Under the pieces are notes generated by a model. It was given only the letters and a program-made list of their open reading frames with translations. It searched no databases and was not told the DNA's origin. Positions 1 through 7,802 of a stretch of 33,664 bases of DNA are shown here, piece by piece; position 1 is the first letter of the stretch; the number at the start of each line of letters is the position of its first letter. Both the position numbers and the translations under genes were made by a program. The stretch spans positions 1-33,664 of the forward strand of contig JADMJV010000149.1 in assembly GCA_018780265.1 (NCBI GenBank), given 5' to 3'. The stretch comes from a bacterium. GTDB taxonomy: Bacteria; Vulcanimicrobiota; Xenobia; Xenobiales; JADMJV01.

Positions 1-1
1 T

Positions 2-250
2 TTCAACCTTGAGGCCATACAGGACAGTGCCACAAATGCAATTGTTGGGTTCACTTTCACCCGGCGCCAGGCCGAAGCTCTGGAAAACCTGGCCCCGCAA
101 GTGGCCCGTTTGCAAGCCGAATATGAAAAAGACAGGGCGGCCGCCCTGGCCCAGGGTCAGTTTTCCCTCGACCTGAACCGCTTCATCGGCAAAGAGAGCC
201 ATTTGCGCCTGCTGCTGGGCAGCCAACCTGCTCCATGGAGGTCCCCATGA
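2..250 (+). CDS. C-terminal part of an unidentified protein (cut by window edge)
   Basis: An open frame enters from the left edge and stops at a TGA that overlaps the ATG of the next gene (ATGA). The 82 visible residues are polar and rich in Ala, Gln, Glu and Leu around residues 20-55, which suggests a helical, possibly coiled-coil C-terminus. No signature motif is visible and I do not recognise the family. The stop/start overlap places it in the same operon as the downstream lipoprotein and pseudopilus genes, so a role in that machine is possible but only inferred from position. Confidence 0.6.
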   Translation, partial: FNLEAIQDSATNAIVGFTFTRRQAEALENLAPQVARLQAEYEKDRAAALAQGQFSLDLNRFIGKESHLRLLLGSQPAPWRSP

Positions 251-1617
251 ACCGCTTATTCCTACCCCTCAGTCTGGCCACACTTCTGATGATCGGCTGC
301 GGCAGCGAGGATAGCCAGTTCAGCTTCGGTAACAATCCCAACCCGAACCCGACTGCCAGCCCCACTGGTTCCCCGACCCCGACGCCCAACGGCATCAGTC
401 TGGACAGCCTGGATAGCAGCCAGGCGCAAGGTGGCGGAGGAACACCCCACCTCAATGCGACCGGCGGACTCGTCGTTTTTGAGTCCTTCGACTTTGGAGC
501 AAATCCCGCTGGTGACAGTTTCGCCCGCGACCGGACCGCAGCCACGCTGACTCTCCTGAGCCAAACGGCCGGCGGCGTGCAGGGTAATGCAGGTAGCGGC
601 GAGGTGAAGAGCGACGCGGCCGGGCGATTTGTCTCCTTCCAATCGACCGCCACCAATCTGACTCCCGGCGACAGCAACGGAACCATTGACGTTTTTCGCA
701 AAGATCGCACCACTGCGGCTTTGATTCGCGTGAATGTTAGTAGCGGGGGGGCTCAGGCCAACCACCTCAGCGGCGACGCCTGGATTTCCGGGGACGGCAA
801 CCTGGTCTGCTTCGACTCCCTGGCCACCAACCTGGTGGCGGGCGACGTCAACGGCTTCCTCGACATCTTTGTGCGTGACGTCACCGCCGGCACCACCAGC
901 CTGCTCAGCACCAGCGCCGGTGGCGTCCAGGCCAACCAGCGGTCGTTTGGACCCACGATTTCCGGCGACGGCTCGGTGGTCGCCTTTTCGTCAGGTGCCA
1001 GCAACCTGGTGCCCGGCGACACCAACGGAGTGACCGACGTGTTCGTCAAAAACGTGCCAACCGGGGCCATCGCCGTGGCCAGCATCGGCCTGGGCGGGGT
1101 ACCCGGCAACGGAGCAGTCACTCCCTTTCTCTTCAGCGACGGCATCTCCCTGAGCAACACCGGGCGCTTCGTGGCCTTCTCCTCTCAGTCGACCAACCTG
1201 GTGGTCGACGACACCAACGGCGTCGAGGACGTCTTCGTGCGCGACATGGTGGCCGGCACCACCCGGCTGGTCTCGCAGTCCACGGGCGGCGTGCTGAGCA
1301 ATGCGGCCTCCGACTACCCCTCGATCTCCGGCGACGGCCGCTTCGTGGCTTTCCAAACGGCGGCCAGCAACCTGGACGGGGGCGCCGCCCTGACCGGAGG
1401 ATTTATCAACACCTACCTTTACGATACACAGACCAATCGCTGTCAACGCCTCTCGGTGGCCCTCGACGGAGCCGCCCTCAACAACTTCGCCGGCACCCCG
1501 GCCATCAGCCAGGACGGAACGCGAATCGTCTTCTCGGGCACCGCCTCCAACCTGGTGGCCGGCGACAACAACAACCGGCAAGATGTCTTCTCGATTGCCA
1601 ACTCCTTTTTGCCCTGA
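247..1617 (+). CDS. Lipoprotein with repeated beta-propeller (PD40/TolB-like) blades
   Basis: A 456-residue secreted lipoprotein. The start at 247 is preferred over an in-frame ATG at 235 because GGAGG lies just upstream and the N-terminus then reads as a lipoprotein signal with lipobox MIGC (Cys about residue 18). A Pro/Thr/Ser/Asn-rich linker follows (about residues 28-50). The rest holds about six repeats of one pattern: ISGDG, then VAF.S, then NLV.GDTNG..DVFVRD, then a short G-T-T stretch. This is typical of TolB/PD40-type propeller blades, in which the GDxNGxxD loop may bind calcium. Such proteins usually sit on the outer membrane or cell surface and bind ligands; the ligand here is unknown. 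The gene lies first among the pseudopilus genes, with its stop 8 nt before the next ATG, so it may be a surface or secreted partner of that machine. Confidence 0.85.
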   Translation: MNRLFLPLSLATLLMIGCGSEDSQFSFGNNPNPNPTASPTGSPTPTPNGISLDSLDSSQAQGGGGTPHLNATGGLVVFESFDFGANPAGDSFARDRTAATLTLLSQTAGGVQGNAGSGEVKSDAAGRFVSFQSTATNLTPGDSNGTIDVFRKDRTTAALIRVNVSSGGAQANHLSGDAWISGDGNLVCFDSLATNLVAGDVNGFLDIFVRDVTAGTTSLLSTSAGGVQANQRSFGPTISGDGSVVAFSSGASNLVPGDTNGVTDVFVKNVPTGAIAVASIGLGGVPGNGAVTPFLFSDGISLSNTGRFVAFSSQSTNLVVDDTNGVEDVFVRDMVAGTTRLVSQSTGGVLSNAASDYPSISGDGRFVAFQTAASNLDGGAALTGGFINTYLYDTQTNRCQRLSVALDGAALNNFAGTPAISQDGTRIVFSGTASNLVAGDNNNRQDVFSIANSFLP

Positions 1618-1625
1618 GGTGCCCC

Positions 1626-2192
1626 ATGCGCAAGCGTGCCCTTTCTTTGCCCGAGGTTTTGCTGGCCACCTTCTTATTCGCCATTGTGGCCAGCCTGGGA
1701 ACGCAGGCTCTGGTGCTGGCTTCGCGGCGTCTCCCCCGCCTCACCCGGGAACTGCTGGCCCTGGAGCAACATGCTAGATTCGTCACGCAATTGGAAAGCG
1801 ATCTGTCCTCTACGCCAGCGGCCGGCCTCAGCCTGGTCGAGCAACGTTTGGGGCTCACCCCTGTCGTGGGCGTCAACCCGGTGGACCAGGGCCTGCAGTG
1901 GCAGGTAACCGGCTTGCTGCTCTATGAAGAGCGCCAGGGCCAGGTGGTGCGCTGTCACTATGCCCAGATTAAGGATCCCCTGCAAGGGGATCGACCGGTC
2001 TGCTTTGCGGGAGAAGAATTGAGGGACTGGCTCTCCGGCCAATCCCCCGAGACCTCCCGTGTGCTGGCCCAATGTGACGAATGGCGACTGGCTGCCCTGG
2101 AGGAGCACCTCTGCGGTTTCCAGCTCACCTTACGCACAGGCTCCATCCAACTGTCGCGCCGTTTTGCCCCCAATCTGGAGCTGGGGCTGTGA
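1626..2192 (+). CDS. Prepilin-like minor pseudopilin (PilW/GspJ type)
   Basis: A 188-residue protein with a type IV prepilin N-terminus: a short basic leader (MRKRA), then a mature start LSLPE whose fifth residue is Glu, then about 20 hydrophobic residues. Cleavage would follow Ala rather than the usual Gly, which prepilin peptidases tolerate less often. The remaining roughly 150 residues would form the periplasmic globular domain. A GAGGTG motif lies just upstream of the ATG. Its TGA overlaps the GTG of the kinase gene, implying coupled translation. By family, minor pseudopilins prime or cap the pseudopilus, or carry specificity at its tip. Assignment to the GspJ/PilW class rests on length and position only. 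Confidence 0.8.
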   Translation: MRKRALSLPEVLLATFLFAIVASLGTQALVLASRRLPRLTRELLALEQHARFVTQLESDLSSTPAAGLSLVEQRLGLTPVVGVNPVDQGLQWQVTGLLLYEERQGQVVRCHYAQIKDPLQGDRPVCFAGEELRDWLSGQSPETSRVLAQCDEWRLAALEEHLCGFQLTLRTGSIQLSRRFAPNLELGL

Positions 2193-3469
2193 AGCGGGTC
2201 TGGCTGTCTTTACTTCTGGCCGGAGCCGCCGGGGCCCAACAGGTGAGGGTGGTGGAACTGCGCACCCGGCCGGCCGTGCAGGTGTACCTGGATGGGCAGC
2301 CTGTGCCCCAAGAGGGCGGAAAAATGACCCTGCACAAAACCAACTTCCAGGACGCCGCTGGTCGCACCGTGGCGCGCACACTCACCCTGAACGATTTTGA
2401 CGGCGAATATCAGGAAGAAAAGCGTTCGGTCGAATGGTCGGATCTGGCCGACAACTGTTACCCGCCTGGGGCTCAGCCACCGCTGCAACTGCGCCTCAAG
2501 TCTCCCGTCCTGTACTTCGTGCGCCATTATCCGGGAGTGGTGACTTTGTTGGGGCTTGTGGTGAGCGGGCTGCTCTGGCGGTTCTGGCAAAAGAAACGCT
2601 ACGAGCGGGCCTTTGTGGTCTATGCGCGGAATCTGGCCGAACAGAAGGCCAGCGGCGACGACCAGAACATCGGTCGCCATATCGGACCCTACCAACTGAC
2701 CCGTCTGCTCGGTCGAGGGGGCTTTGGCGGCGTCTACGAGGCCTTTCCCATCGGCGATCCCTTCACCAAAAGCGCGGTAGCCATCAAGTTGATGAACTAT
2801 CAAGGCGACGCCGAAATTCGCAAGCGCGAAGAGCGTGAAGTGAAAGCCCTGACCAGACTCAACCATCCCCATGTCTTGCGCCTGCTCCATCTCATCGAGA
2901 CCGGCCCCGATCAGGTGGCCCTGGTCTTGGAAGTGATTCGCGGGCGCAGCCTGGAACGGTTTTTAGGCGAACAGCCCGCGCTATCGCAAAGGCTAGCCTG
3001 GATGGACCAGCTTTTGCAAGCCGTCAGTTATTGTCACCAAAACGACGTGATGCATCGCGACCTCAAACCACCCAATGTCATGATCGACGAGAAAGGCAAA
3101 GCTATCCTGGTCGATTTTGGACTGGCCAAGGGAGAAAACGCCACCTTGTTAACCAGGCCCGACGAGGCCGTGGGTTCGCCCGATTACATGGCGCCCGAGC
3201 AACTGCAGGGCCAGGCCTCGCCCGCCAGCGATCAGTGGGCCCTGGGAGTCATCGCCTACGAAATGCTGGCGGGTCGGCGACCCTTTCAAGGACCCGAAAT
3301 CATGCAGATTTTCTATGAAATCATGCAGTTGGATCCGCCTGCTTTGCCCGCAGAAGTCAAGCCACAGTTGGCCGCGGTTATTGGCAAAATGCTGGCCAAG
3401 GACCCAAAAGAGCGCTATCCCTCGGTGGCTCACGCTCATGACTCGTGGCAGAAAGCGGTGGCGTCATGA
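2189..3469 (+). CDS. Membrane Ser/Thr protein kinase with secreted N-terminal domain (kinase 1)
   Basis: The start is GTG 2189, which overlaps the previous stop (GTGA) with GGAG 8 nt upstream; a longer upstream frame exists but reads as shadow. The 426-residue protein has a signal peptide (1-16), a small extracytoplasmic domain (about 18-110) opening with a PEGA-like stretch (VQVYLDG), one membrane segment (about 114-134), and a cytoplasmic Hanks-type kinase (about 165-420). Visible kinase motifs are the glycine loop GRGGFGGVY, VAIK with Lys200, HRDLKPPN with Asp291, DFG with Asp309 and a SPDYMAPEQ activation segment. All catalytic residues are present, so it should be active. It overlaps the following GspF-like gene by ATGA. 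Its domain order matches kinase 2 at 8601-10064. The likely role is to sense envelope state and phosphorylate pilus or secretion parts, or the nearby response regulator; the targets are inference. Confidence 0.92.
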   Translation: MKRVWLSLLLAGAAGAQQVRVVELRTRPAVQVYLDGQPVPQEGGKMTLHKTNFQDAAGRTVARTLTLNDFDGEYQEEKRSVEWSDLADNCYPPGAQPPLQLRLKSPVLYFVRHYPGVVTLLGLVVSGLLWRFWQKKRYERAFVVYARNLAEQKASGDDQNIGRHIGPYQLTRLLGRGGFGGVYEAFPIGDPFTKSAVAIKLMNYQGDAEIRKREEREVKALTRLNHPHVLRLLHLIETGPDQVALVLEVIRGRSLERFLGEQPALSQRLAWMDQLLQAVSYCHQNDVMHRDLKPPNVMIDEKGKAILVDFGLAKGENATLLTRPDEAVGSPDYMAPEQLQGQASPASDQWALGVIAYEMLAGRRPFQGPEIMQIFYEIMQLDPPALPAEVKPQLAAVIGKMLAKDPKERYPSVAHAHDSWQKAVAS

Positions 3470-4617
3470 GTTGCGAGAAAGCGTTGATCGAAGCTCTGGC
3501 GGAAGTCGAGCCCGCCTCCGGCTGGCTCCCCCAGAATCTGGGTCGACCAAGGCCGCTCACTCCCGGGCAGGTGCTGCGCAAAGTTCCCCAGCGTCTGCGC
3601 CGGAGTCGTTGGAGCCGGACTGGGCGGAGCCGCTTCTATGGAAGTCTGGGACTCATGCTGGAATCGGGTTTTCCCCTCAGTGGAGCCCTGGAGCATCTGA
3701 GCAAGCAGGTCCCGGAGGGCCTGGAAGGGGAGTTCGAGAATGTTCGCAGGCTTGTGCTGGCGGAGGGTCGCCCCCTCAGCCGGGCACTGGCCGCCTTGCC
3801 AGGTCTGATTTCTTTGCCCGACCGGGCCTATCTGGTGAGCGCGGAGATAAGCGGGACCATGGGGACCACCTTGCTTTGCCTGGCTCAAAGGGAAGACGAA
3901 CAGGCCTCTTTGGAGCGGCGATTGCAAGCGCAGCTTCTGCCTCCCCTGGCGCTGGCGGCGCTTTGCTGGGCGGCGGTCGTGCTGCTGGCGCTGGTGGTAC
4001 ACCAGTTATTGGCTGCCACCTTGCTCGAGCTGGCGCCCACCGATCCGGTCGTGGCCTGGGGGGTGCGGCTTTTGGACCCAAAGTTGTTAGCGGGCGCGAG
4101 TCTGGCGGCCGGGGCCACTCTGGCTGTAGGGCTGTTGGCCCTCACGGAAGCGAGCTGGAGTTACTATTTGGAACCCATCTACTTCAGCTTTTCCTGGGCG
4201 CGCGCCGTAGCCAACATTCGCATCAGTCGACTCTTGGGAGGGATGCTCGCTTCCGGAGTGACCCTCACCACCGCGCTGCGCTGTCTGCGGGAATCGGAAT
4301 CCAGTCCCTGGCTGCTGCGCATCCATACCCAGGTGGAACAGCAGATCCTGGCCGGGAGCAATCTTCACAACGCCCTGCAACTGACCGATTTCTTTCCGAC
4401 GATTCTGCTCTCACTGGTAAAAAGTGGAGAAGAAACTGGCCAACTGGCCAGGGGACTGCTGCGCTATGCCGACCTGGCCGAACAGGGCCTGCAATATCAA
4501 TTCAATCAACTGCTGGTGTTCTTGCAAGTTTTCCTGATTACGTTGCCGGGTCTGCTGGTCTTACTGGTGGCTTTACTCGGATTCTGGCCGCTGGTCACGG
4601 TTTTGGAAAAGCTCTGA
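3466..4617 (+). CDS. Type II secretion / type IV pilus inner-membrane platform protein (GspF/PilC-like)
   Basis: The start at 3466 is chosen because its ATG overlaps the kinase stop (ATGA). The 383-residue protein has the two-fold GspF layout: a first T2SSF domain (about 55-175) with the family-like FYGSLGLMLESGFPL, paired hydrophobic segments around 170-200 and 220-240, a second T2SSF domain (about 245-350) with the matching LLGGMLASGVTLTTAL, and a C-terminal hydrophobic segment (about 350-378). Family members couple the cytoplasmic assembly ATPase to pseudopilin extraction from the membrane. No GspE/PilB ATPase is visible in the window, so it must be encoded elsewhere or upstream. A second, clearly different copy lies at 13056-14198. 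Confidence 0.88.
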   Translation: MSCEKALIEALAEVEPASGWLPQNLGRPRPLTPGQVLRKVPQRLRRSRWSRTGRSRFYGSLGLMLESGFPLSGALEHLSKQVPEGLEGEFENVRRLVLAEGRPLSRALAALPGLISLPDRAYLVSAEISGTMGTTLLCLAQREDEQASLERRLQAQLLPPLALAALCWAAVVLLALVVHQLLAATLLELAPTDPVVAWGVRLLDPKLLAGASLAAGATLAVGLLALTEASWSYYLEPIYFSFSWARAVANIRISRLLGGMLASGVTLTTALRCLRESESSPWLLRIHTQVEQQILAGSNLHNALQLTDFFPTILLSLVKSGEETGQLARGLLRYADLAEQGLQYQFNQLLVFLQVFLITLPGLLVLLVALLGFWPLVTVLEKL

Positions 4618-5468
4618 TGCCCGCTCATATCCTGCTCATCGAAGACAACGAAAGCCTGCGCGAACTGGTCCAATTTGCGCTGGAAGATCAGGATTATCTG
4701 GTCACGGCCGTGGTCACGGGCGAGCAAGCGCTGCAACTACCCTTGCCACAACCGCTTTGGGACCTGATCGTCACCGATGTACGCCTGCCGGGTCGCTATG
4801 ATGGCCCCCAGACCGTGCAGCAACTGCGCCAGAATGCCGCCGCCCAGACGGGCCAAAAAGTAAAGCTGCCTTTTCTGGTCATGACGGGATTTGCCAGTCT
4901 CTCGGTGCCCCTATTCTCGGCCCGGCTGCTGGCCTATGACTATATCTACAAGCCGTTCAGCCAGGACCAGTTGCTGGAGGCCGTCGCACGCGGACTCAAG
5001 CGAGGGGAGGGGATTTCCCGTGGTGAAAAAGTCCTGGCCTGGTTATCCGGACTGCGCCAGAGCAAAGCCGCGGTGGACCCGGCTGCCCGCCAGGCACGTC
5101 AGGAATGCTGGCAGCAATTCTATGTCCTCATCCGCTCTCGAGCGTTGAAGCTGACCGGGCTGTATTTTTGGGACGAGATGGAAAAGCTCGAAGCCAGTTG
5201 GACCGAAGGGGTGGTGAAGGCCGACGGCTACCGGCGACTGCAACAAGAGATTCTGTCGGTGACGGACGACAAGAAAATGCGCACCCCCGATTCCCAGCGC
5301 GAAGGTCGGGTAGATACGAAGGTTTATCAGGCCTTCCACGACCGAGTCGAACATGGGCTCATCGACGACCACACCTTCTTCCTGGCCTGCTCCGCCCGAC
5401 TGGCCAGCGCCCAAGAACTCGAAAAATCGCCGGATCTGGCGGCCATTCACGGCCGGTGCTGGACATGA
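4617..5468 (+). CDS. Response regulator receiver with unknown C-terminal domain
   Basis: A 283-residue protein starting at an ATG that shares its A with the previous TGA. Residues 1 to about 128 form a receiver domain: acidic pocket E9/D10, phospho-acceptor Asp54 in IVTDVRLPG, a Thr in FLVMTGF and a Lys in YKPFSQ. The remaining roughly 150 residues are charged and helical-looking (about 130-283), with no HTH, GGDEF, kinase or ATPase motif, so I cannot name an output. DNA binding is therefore not supported; protein-protein output toward the secretion machine is a reasonable guess. No histidine kinase is encoded in this cluster. The gene overlaps both neighbours by 1-4 nt, which argues strongly for a shared operon. 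Confidence 0.85.
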   Translation: MPAHILLIEDNESLRELVQFALEDQDYLVTAVVTGEQALQLPLPQPLWDLIVTDVRLPGRYDGPQTVQQLRQNAAAQTGQKVKLPFLVMTGFASLSVPLFSARLLAYDYIYKPFSQDQLLEAVARGLKRGEGISRGEKVLAWLSGLRQSKAAVDPAARQARQECWQQFYVLIRSRALKLTGLYFWDEMEKLEASWTEGVVKADGYRRLQQEILSVTDDKKMRTPDSQREGRVDTKVYQAFHDRVEHGLIDDHTFFLACSARLASAQELEKSPDLAAIHGRCWT

Positions 5469-5802
5469 CGAGGCGAGCCTTTGTCGTGGCCGAAGCCGTG
5501 ATTGCCCTGGGATTGGCCCTGCTGGCGGTCTTTCTGGTGCTGGCTATTTCTTGCAGGCCTACCTGCAGACGCGCCAGCTTCGCGAACAAGCCAACGCCCG
5601 CCAGGCCGCCGAAAGCTGGGTGGCGGAACTGCAACAGCCTGTTATGGAAGGCGAACTGGAGCCTGTGGTCTTGGATTCCATCACCTACCACGGCTCTCTC
5701 CGTATTCTGCGGAACGAACCGGGGTTTTATCAACTGCAGGTCACGACTTCCTGGCCAGGTCATGAACGCAAATTCCCGTTCCACTACCGACCGTCTCTTT
5801 GA
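5465..5802 (+). pseudogene. Minor pseudopilin (PilV/GspI-like) broken by a -1 frameshift
   Basis: The ATG at 5465 overlaps the response regulator stop. The first frame gives a prepilin N-terminus: basic MTRRA, mature FVVAE with Glu at position 5, then a hydrophobic helix to about 5545. After that the frame turns into Pro/Arg/Trp-rich nonsense, while the neighbouring frame continues convincingly from about 5545 (GYFLQAYLQTRQLREQANAR) to a TAA at 5802. The two halves together give roughly 112 residues, the size of a GspI/PilV-type minor pilin. One missing base between about 5535 and 5560 explains this. I see no slippery heptamer or stem-loop to suggest programmed frameshifting. It could be a genuine mutation or a sequencing/assembly error. 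Confidence 0.75.
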
Positions 5803-5953
5803 ATCCCAGTCCTCGACCAACGTGTCCCGGGAGACAACGCGGAAATCTCCGGCTCGGTGCCAGCCGGGCGGACTCCATCCTCATTGATGTGGCTCGCCGT
5901 ATCCTGTCGTGACAGCAATTGCCGAGCCGAGAAAGTCGGCCTCTCAGGTAACT

Positions 5954-6190
5954 TCAGGTGAGATTACGGCCCCCGTGGAACCATAAAAGAAGGGCGCTTC
6001 GTTTGCGAGACGGATTAGACTTCTTCACGTCGCCGCTCTGCAGCTTGGTGCGAAGACGGCGCACATGCTGTTTGACGGTGTCCGAACGCACGCCCAGGAC
6101 TCTGGCAATTTCGACCTGACGCATGCCTAGCCGGAGAAGCTCCAGGATCTGTCGTTCTCGCGCGGCGAGATCAGTCGGGTCGCAGCAGGC
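5954..6190 (-). pseudogene. Second LuxR-type HTH domain, in frame after a TAG
   Basis: Read on the minus strand directly after the TAG at 6193-6191, the same frame continues for about 79 residues to a TGA at 5956-5954. It carries a full LuxR-type HTH: LAARERQILELL, then MRQVEIARVLGVRSDTVK with a recognition helix, then QHVRRLRTKLQ. There is no good start codon between the TAG and the helix-turn-helix; an internal ATG falls inside the first helix. It is therefore best read as the 3' half of a tandem two-HTH protein cut by a nonsense codon, or as a duplicated remnant. Roughly half its residues match the upstream HTH domain. Confidence 0.7.
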
Positions 6191-6421
6191 CTAATCGGCG
6201 TGGCCGCGAACGTGACCTGCCCCTTTTTGCGCCGGATTTTCTGCGGGAGACCCCTGCTCAAAAGCCGTTAGATTTAGTTTACGGCGCAGATTGAATACAT
6301 GAACCTTAACCGTGTCGGGACGCACGCGAAGTGCTTGAGCAATAGCGGATCGGCTGGCCCCCTGATTGAGGAGCGCGAGCACCTGACGTTCACGGGAGGT
6401 GAGGGCTGTGCCTTCTTCCAT
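6191..6421 (-). CDS. Short LuxR-type helix-turn-helix protein
   Basis: A 76-residue product if translation begins at the ATG at 6421, with GTGGGTGA just upstream. An upstream ATG at 6544 would add 41 residues that look non-coding. The protein is almost only a LuxR-family HTH: ALTSRERQVLALL, ASRSAIAQALRVRPDTVK and VHVFNLRRKLN. It has no receiver, PAS or autoinducer domain and ends in a polar tail before a TAG. Such stand-alone HTH proteins usually bind DNA as dimers. The same frame continues past the TAG into a second HTH. Its position between two convergent pilus clusters may be incidental. Confidence 0.6.
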   Translation of the reverse strand: MEEGTALTSRERQVLALLNQGASRSAIAQALRVRPDTVKVHVFNLRRKLNLTAFEQGSPAENPAQKGAGHVRGHAD

Positions 6422-6639
6422 TTCACCCACTATTCGGCATCCGACCGTCACACCCCTCGCTGTGGGGCGGCCGGACTGAGCGGGCCACGATTGCGGGCGC
6501 CGGAAAGGGTCAACAAGTTGGTGGACGTGCGGCCAGGCGCGCATTGCAATGCAGATAGGCCGCCCCAGACCACGCCTCTCGCACAGGCGGTTGGTGGAGC
6601 AATTGAACGGGGTAGGATCTCAGGCGTTACTTCAAAGAG

Positions 6640-7044
6640 TTACGCGTCAGGTCCTGGGCCTTCTCCCTGTCTGCAGGCACCGCGCAGTTCGCGACAAAGC
6701 TGCCTCGACAGGCTTTCTTCATCGGGGTCGCGAGGCAGTTCGCCCACGAATTGGTCAGCCAGATTGCGGAGGATGTCGAAGAGCCGTCCCTGCCCTGCCG
6801 GGGGAATGAGCAGTCCCTCACCCACAATGGTCTGCAGACCTCGTTCGCAGACATTGAACTGCAGCACGCGCAACTCGTCGCCAACAATGGCATAGGGGGA
6901 CGGAAGGAGCAAACGGACCAGCCAGTCCTGACCTCGGGCGAAGATGTCCAGCTGCGGCCGGACCGCTGTAACCTGCAGAGCCTGGCCGGTCTTTCCCCGA
7001 AAAACGGGGCCAGAAGCGTTCCGTGCACTTCTATGGACCACCAA
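6640..7044 (-). CDS. Hypothetical protein, possibly a fragment
   Basis: About 134 residues from a TTG at 7044 (or a GTG at 7041), with coding-like composition: an alternating hydrophobic beta-rich middle (for example VGDELRVLQFNVCERGL) and a charged C-terminus. I do not recognise the family. It is in the same reading frame as the upstream PemK-like toxin, separated only by that gene's TAG and a few codons, and has no good ribosome binding site. It may be the tail of a fused or decayed gene. A competing frame on the same strand (6627-7100) is Ser/Arg/Cys-rich and less protein-like. Confidence 0.4.
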   Translation of the reverse strand: MVVHRSARNASGPVFRGKTGQALQVTAVRPQLDIFARGQDWLVRLLLPSPYAIVGDELRVLQFNVCERGLQTIVGEGLLIPPAGQGRLFDILRNLADQFVGELPRDPDEESLSRQLCRELRGACRQGEGPGPDA

Positions 7045-7053
7045 TTCTTGGTT

Positions 7054-7593
7054 CTATTGCTCGTTCGCCGATTGAGCTTGTTGTTTTCGCCTTGCCGCAT
7101 CTAACGCGGATAGACAGCTTCCCAGTTTCGAATTGTCCAGTGCTGCTTTAAAGGCCTCATGAATATCGGGGTGATAGACATCATCTACTACCAGGCTGCC
7201 CTCAACTGGGTAAGTAGCGGTGCCGCGAGCTACAAAGTGCAGGTCATGAAACTCGAGCGCCTTAAAGCGATGACATTTAAACCTGGTGGCATTCCTCAAT
7301 CCTGACCTTTGAAAGACTCCCGGATGAGTTGTCTGACCTACGATGAACTCCGAAGCAGATGGTTGGTTGTAATTCTTAGCGGTGGGGTCGTCAGTGCAGC
7401 CGTAAATCACGACCACCTTCACCCGTTTTGCTCCAGGCGAGGTGGGCGGAGAAACCCACGCCACCAGGCACGGCCTCGCCTTTGGTCCTGGCTCATCGGG
7501 AGCTTGATCTTCGGGAAAGTAACACCAGCAAATGTCGCCAGCTCTTGGAGGAGGCCACCACCAATTCGGCCCTGTATTGTTAGCACCAAACAA
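7054..7593 (-). CDS. PemK/MazF-like type II toxin (endoribonuclease fold)
   Basis: A 179-residue protein whose N-terminal half fits the PemK/MazF fold. It has PPPRAGDICWCYFPE (the RxGDIxW motif of the first strand), GPKARPCLVAWV (the K/R-R-P-x-L-V motif), KVVVIYGCTDD, and a later SGLRNATRFKCHRF strand-helix region. Family members are ribosome-independent or ribosome-associated mRNA interferases controlled by a small upstream antitoxin; a number of these longer PemK-like proteins are uncharacterised. A small ORF with a strong ribosome binding site (7659-7802) sits in the antitoxin position. The C-terminal extension after about residue 150 (DAARRKQQAQSANEQ) is polar. Activity is inferred from fold only. 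Confidence 0.65.
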   Translation of the reverse strand: MFGANNTGPNWWWPPPRAGDICWCYFPEDQAPDEPGPKARPCLVAWVSPPTSPGAKRVKVVVIYGCTDDPTAKNYNQPSASEFIVGQTTHPGVFQRSGLRNATRFKCHRFKALEFHDLHFVARGTATYPVEGSLVVDDVYHPDIHEAFKAALDNSKLGSCLSALDAARRKQQAQSANEQ

Positions 7594-7658
7594 AAGAAGT
7601 CGCCCGCCTGTTACAGTTTCGGCGGCGGCTTCTGCTTCCTAGAACGCGAATCCTTTGC

Positions 7659-7802
7659 CTATTGTGGCGGCTTAAAGTATTCCAGCGCGTTGCTAGTGAC
7701 TCCGTCTGGATCTGGGAATGCCGCAAGCGCTAACAACTCTTGCATCTCCGTTTCCGAAAACTCGGAGTGTTCGTCGGTCTGGCTATCAACTTTTAGCGTC
7801 AC
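7659..7802 (-). CDS. Small protein in antitoxin position upstream of PemK-like toxin
   Basis: A 47-residue ORF starting at GTG 7802 with a near-ideal GGGAGG 7 nt upstream, ending in TAG 65 nt before the toxin's ATG. The product is acidic (MTLKVDSQTDEHSEFSET, then a short helix around MQELLALAA, then YFKPPQ). I do not recognise a named family, and it lacks an obvious AbrB or RHH DNA-binding motif. The ribosome binding site, coding-like composition and position immediately 5' of a PemK/MazF-like gene suggest that it is the cognate antitoxin. Confidence 0.5.
   Translation of the reverse strand: MTLKVDSQTDEHSEFSETEMQELLALAAFPDPDGVTSNALEYFKPPQ

Noticed and set aside
3315..4616. Upstream extension of the response regulator frame
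   Set aside because: It overlaps the kinase and GspF-like genes in a Gly/Ala/Arg-rich shadow frame; the receiver begins at 4617.
5926..5940. Hairpin GCCGA/TCGGC as a terminator of the first pilus operon
   Set aside because: Only 5 bp and no T tract.
6191..7056. Genome-wide recoding of TAG as a sense codon
   Set aside because: TAG properly ends guaA, vapC and the PilW-like gene in this window, so it is a normal stop here.
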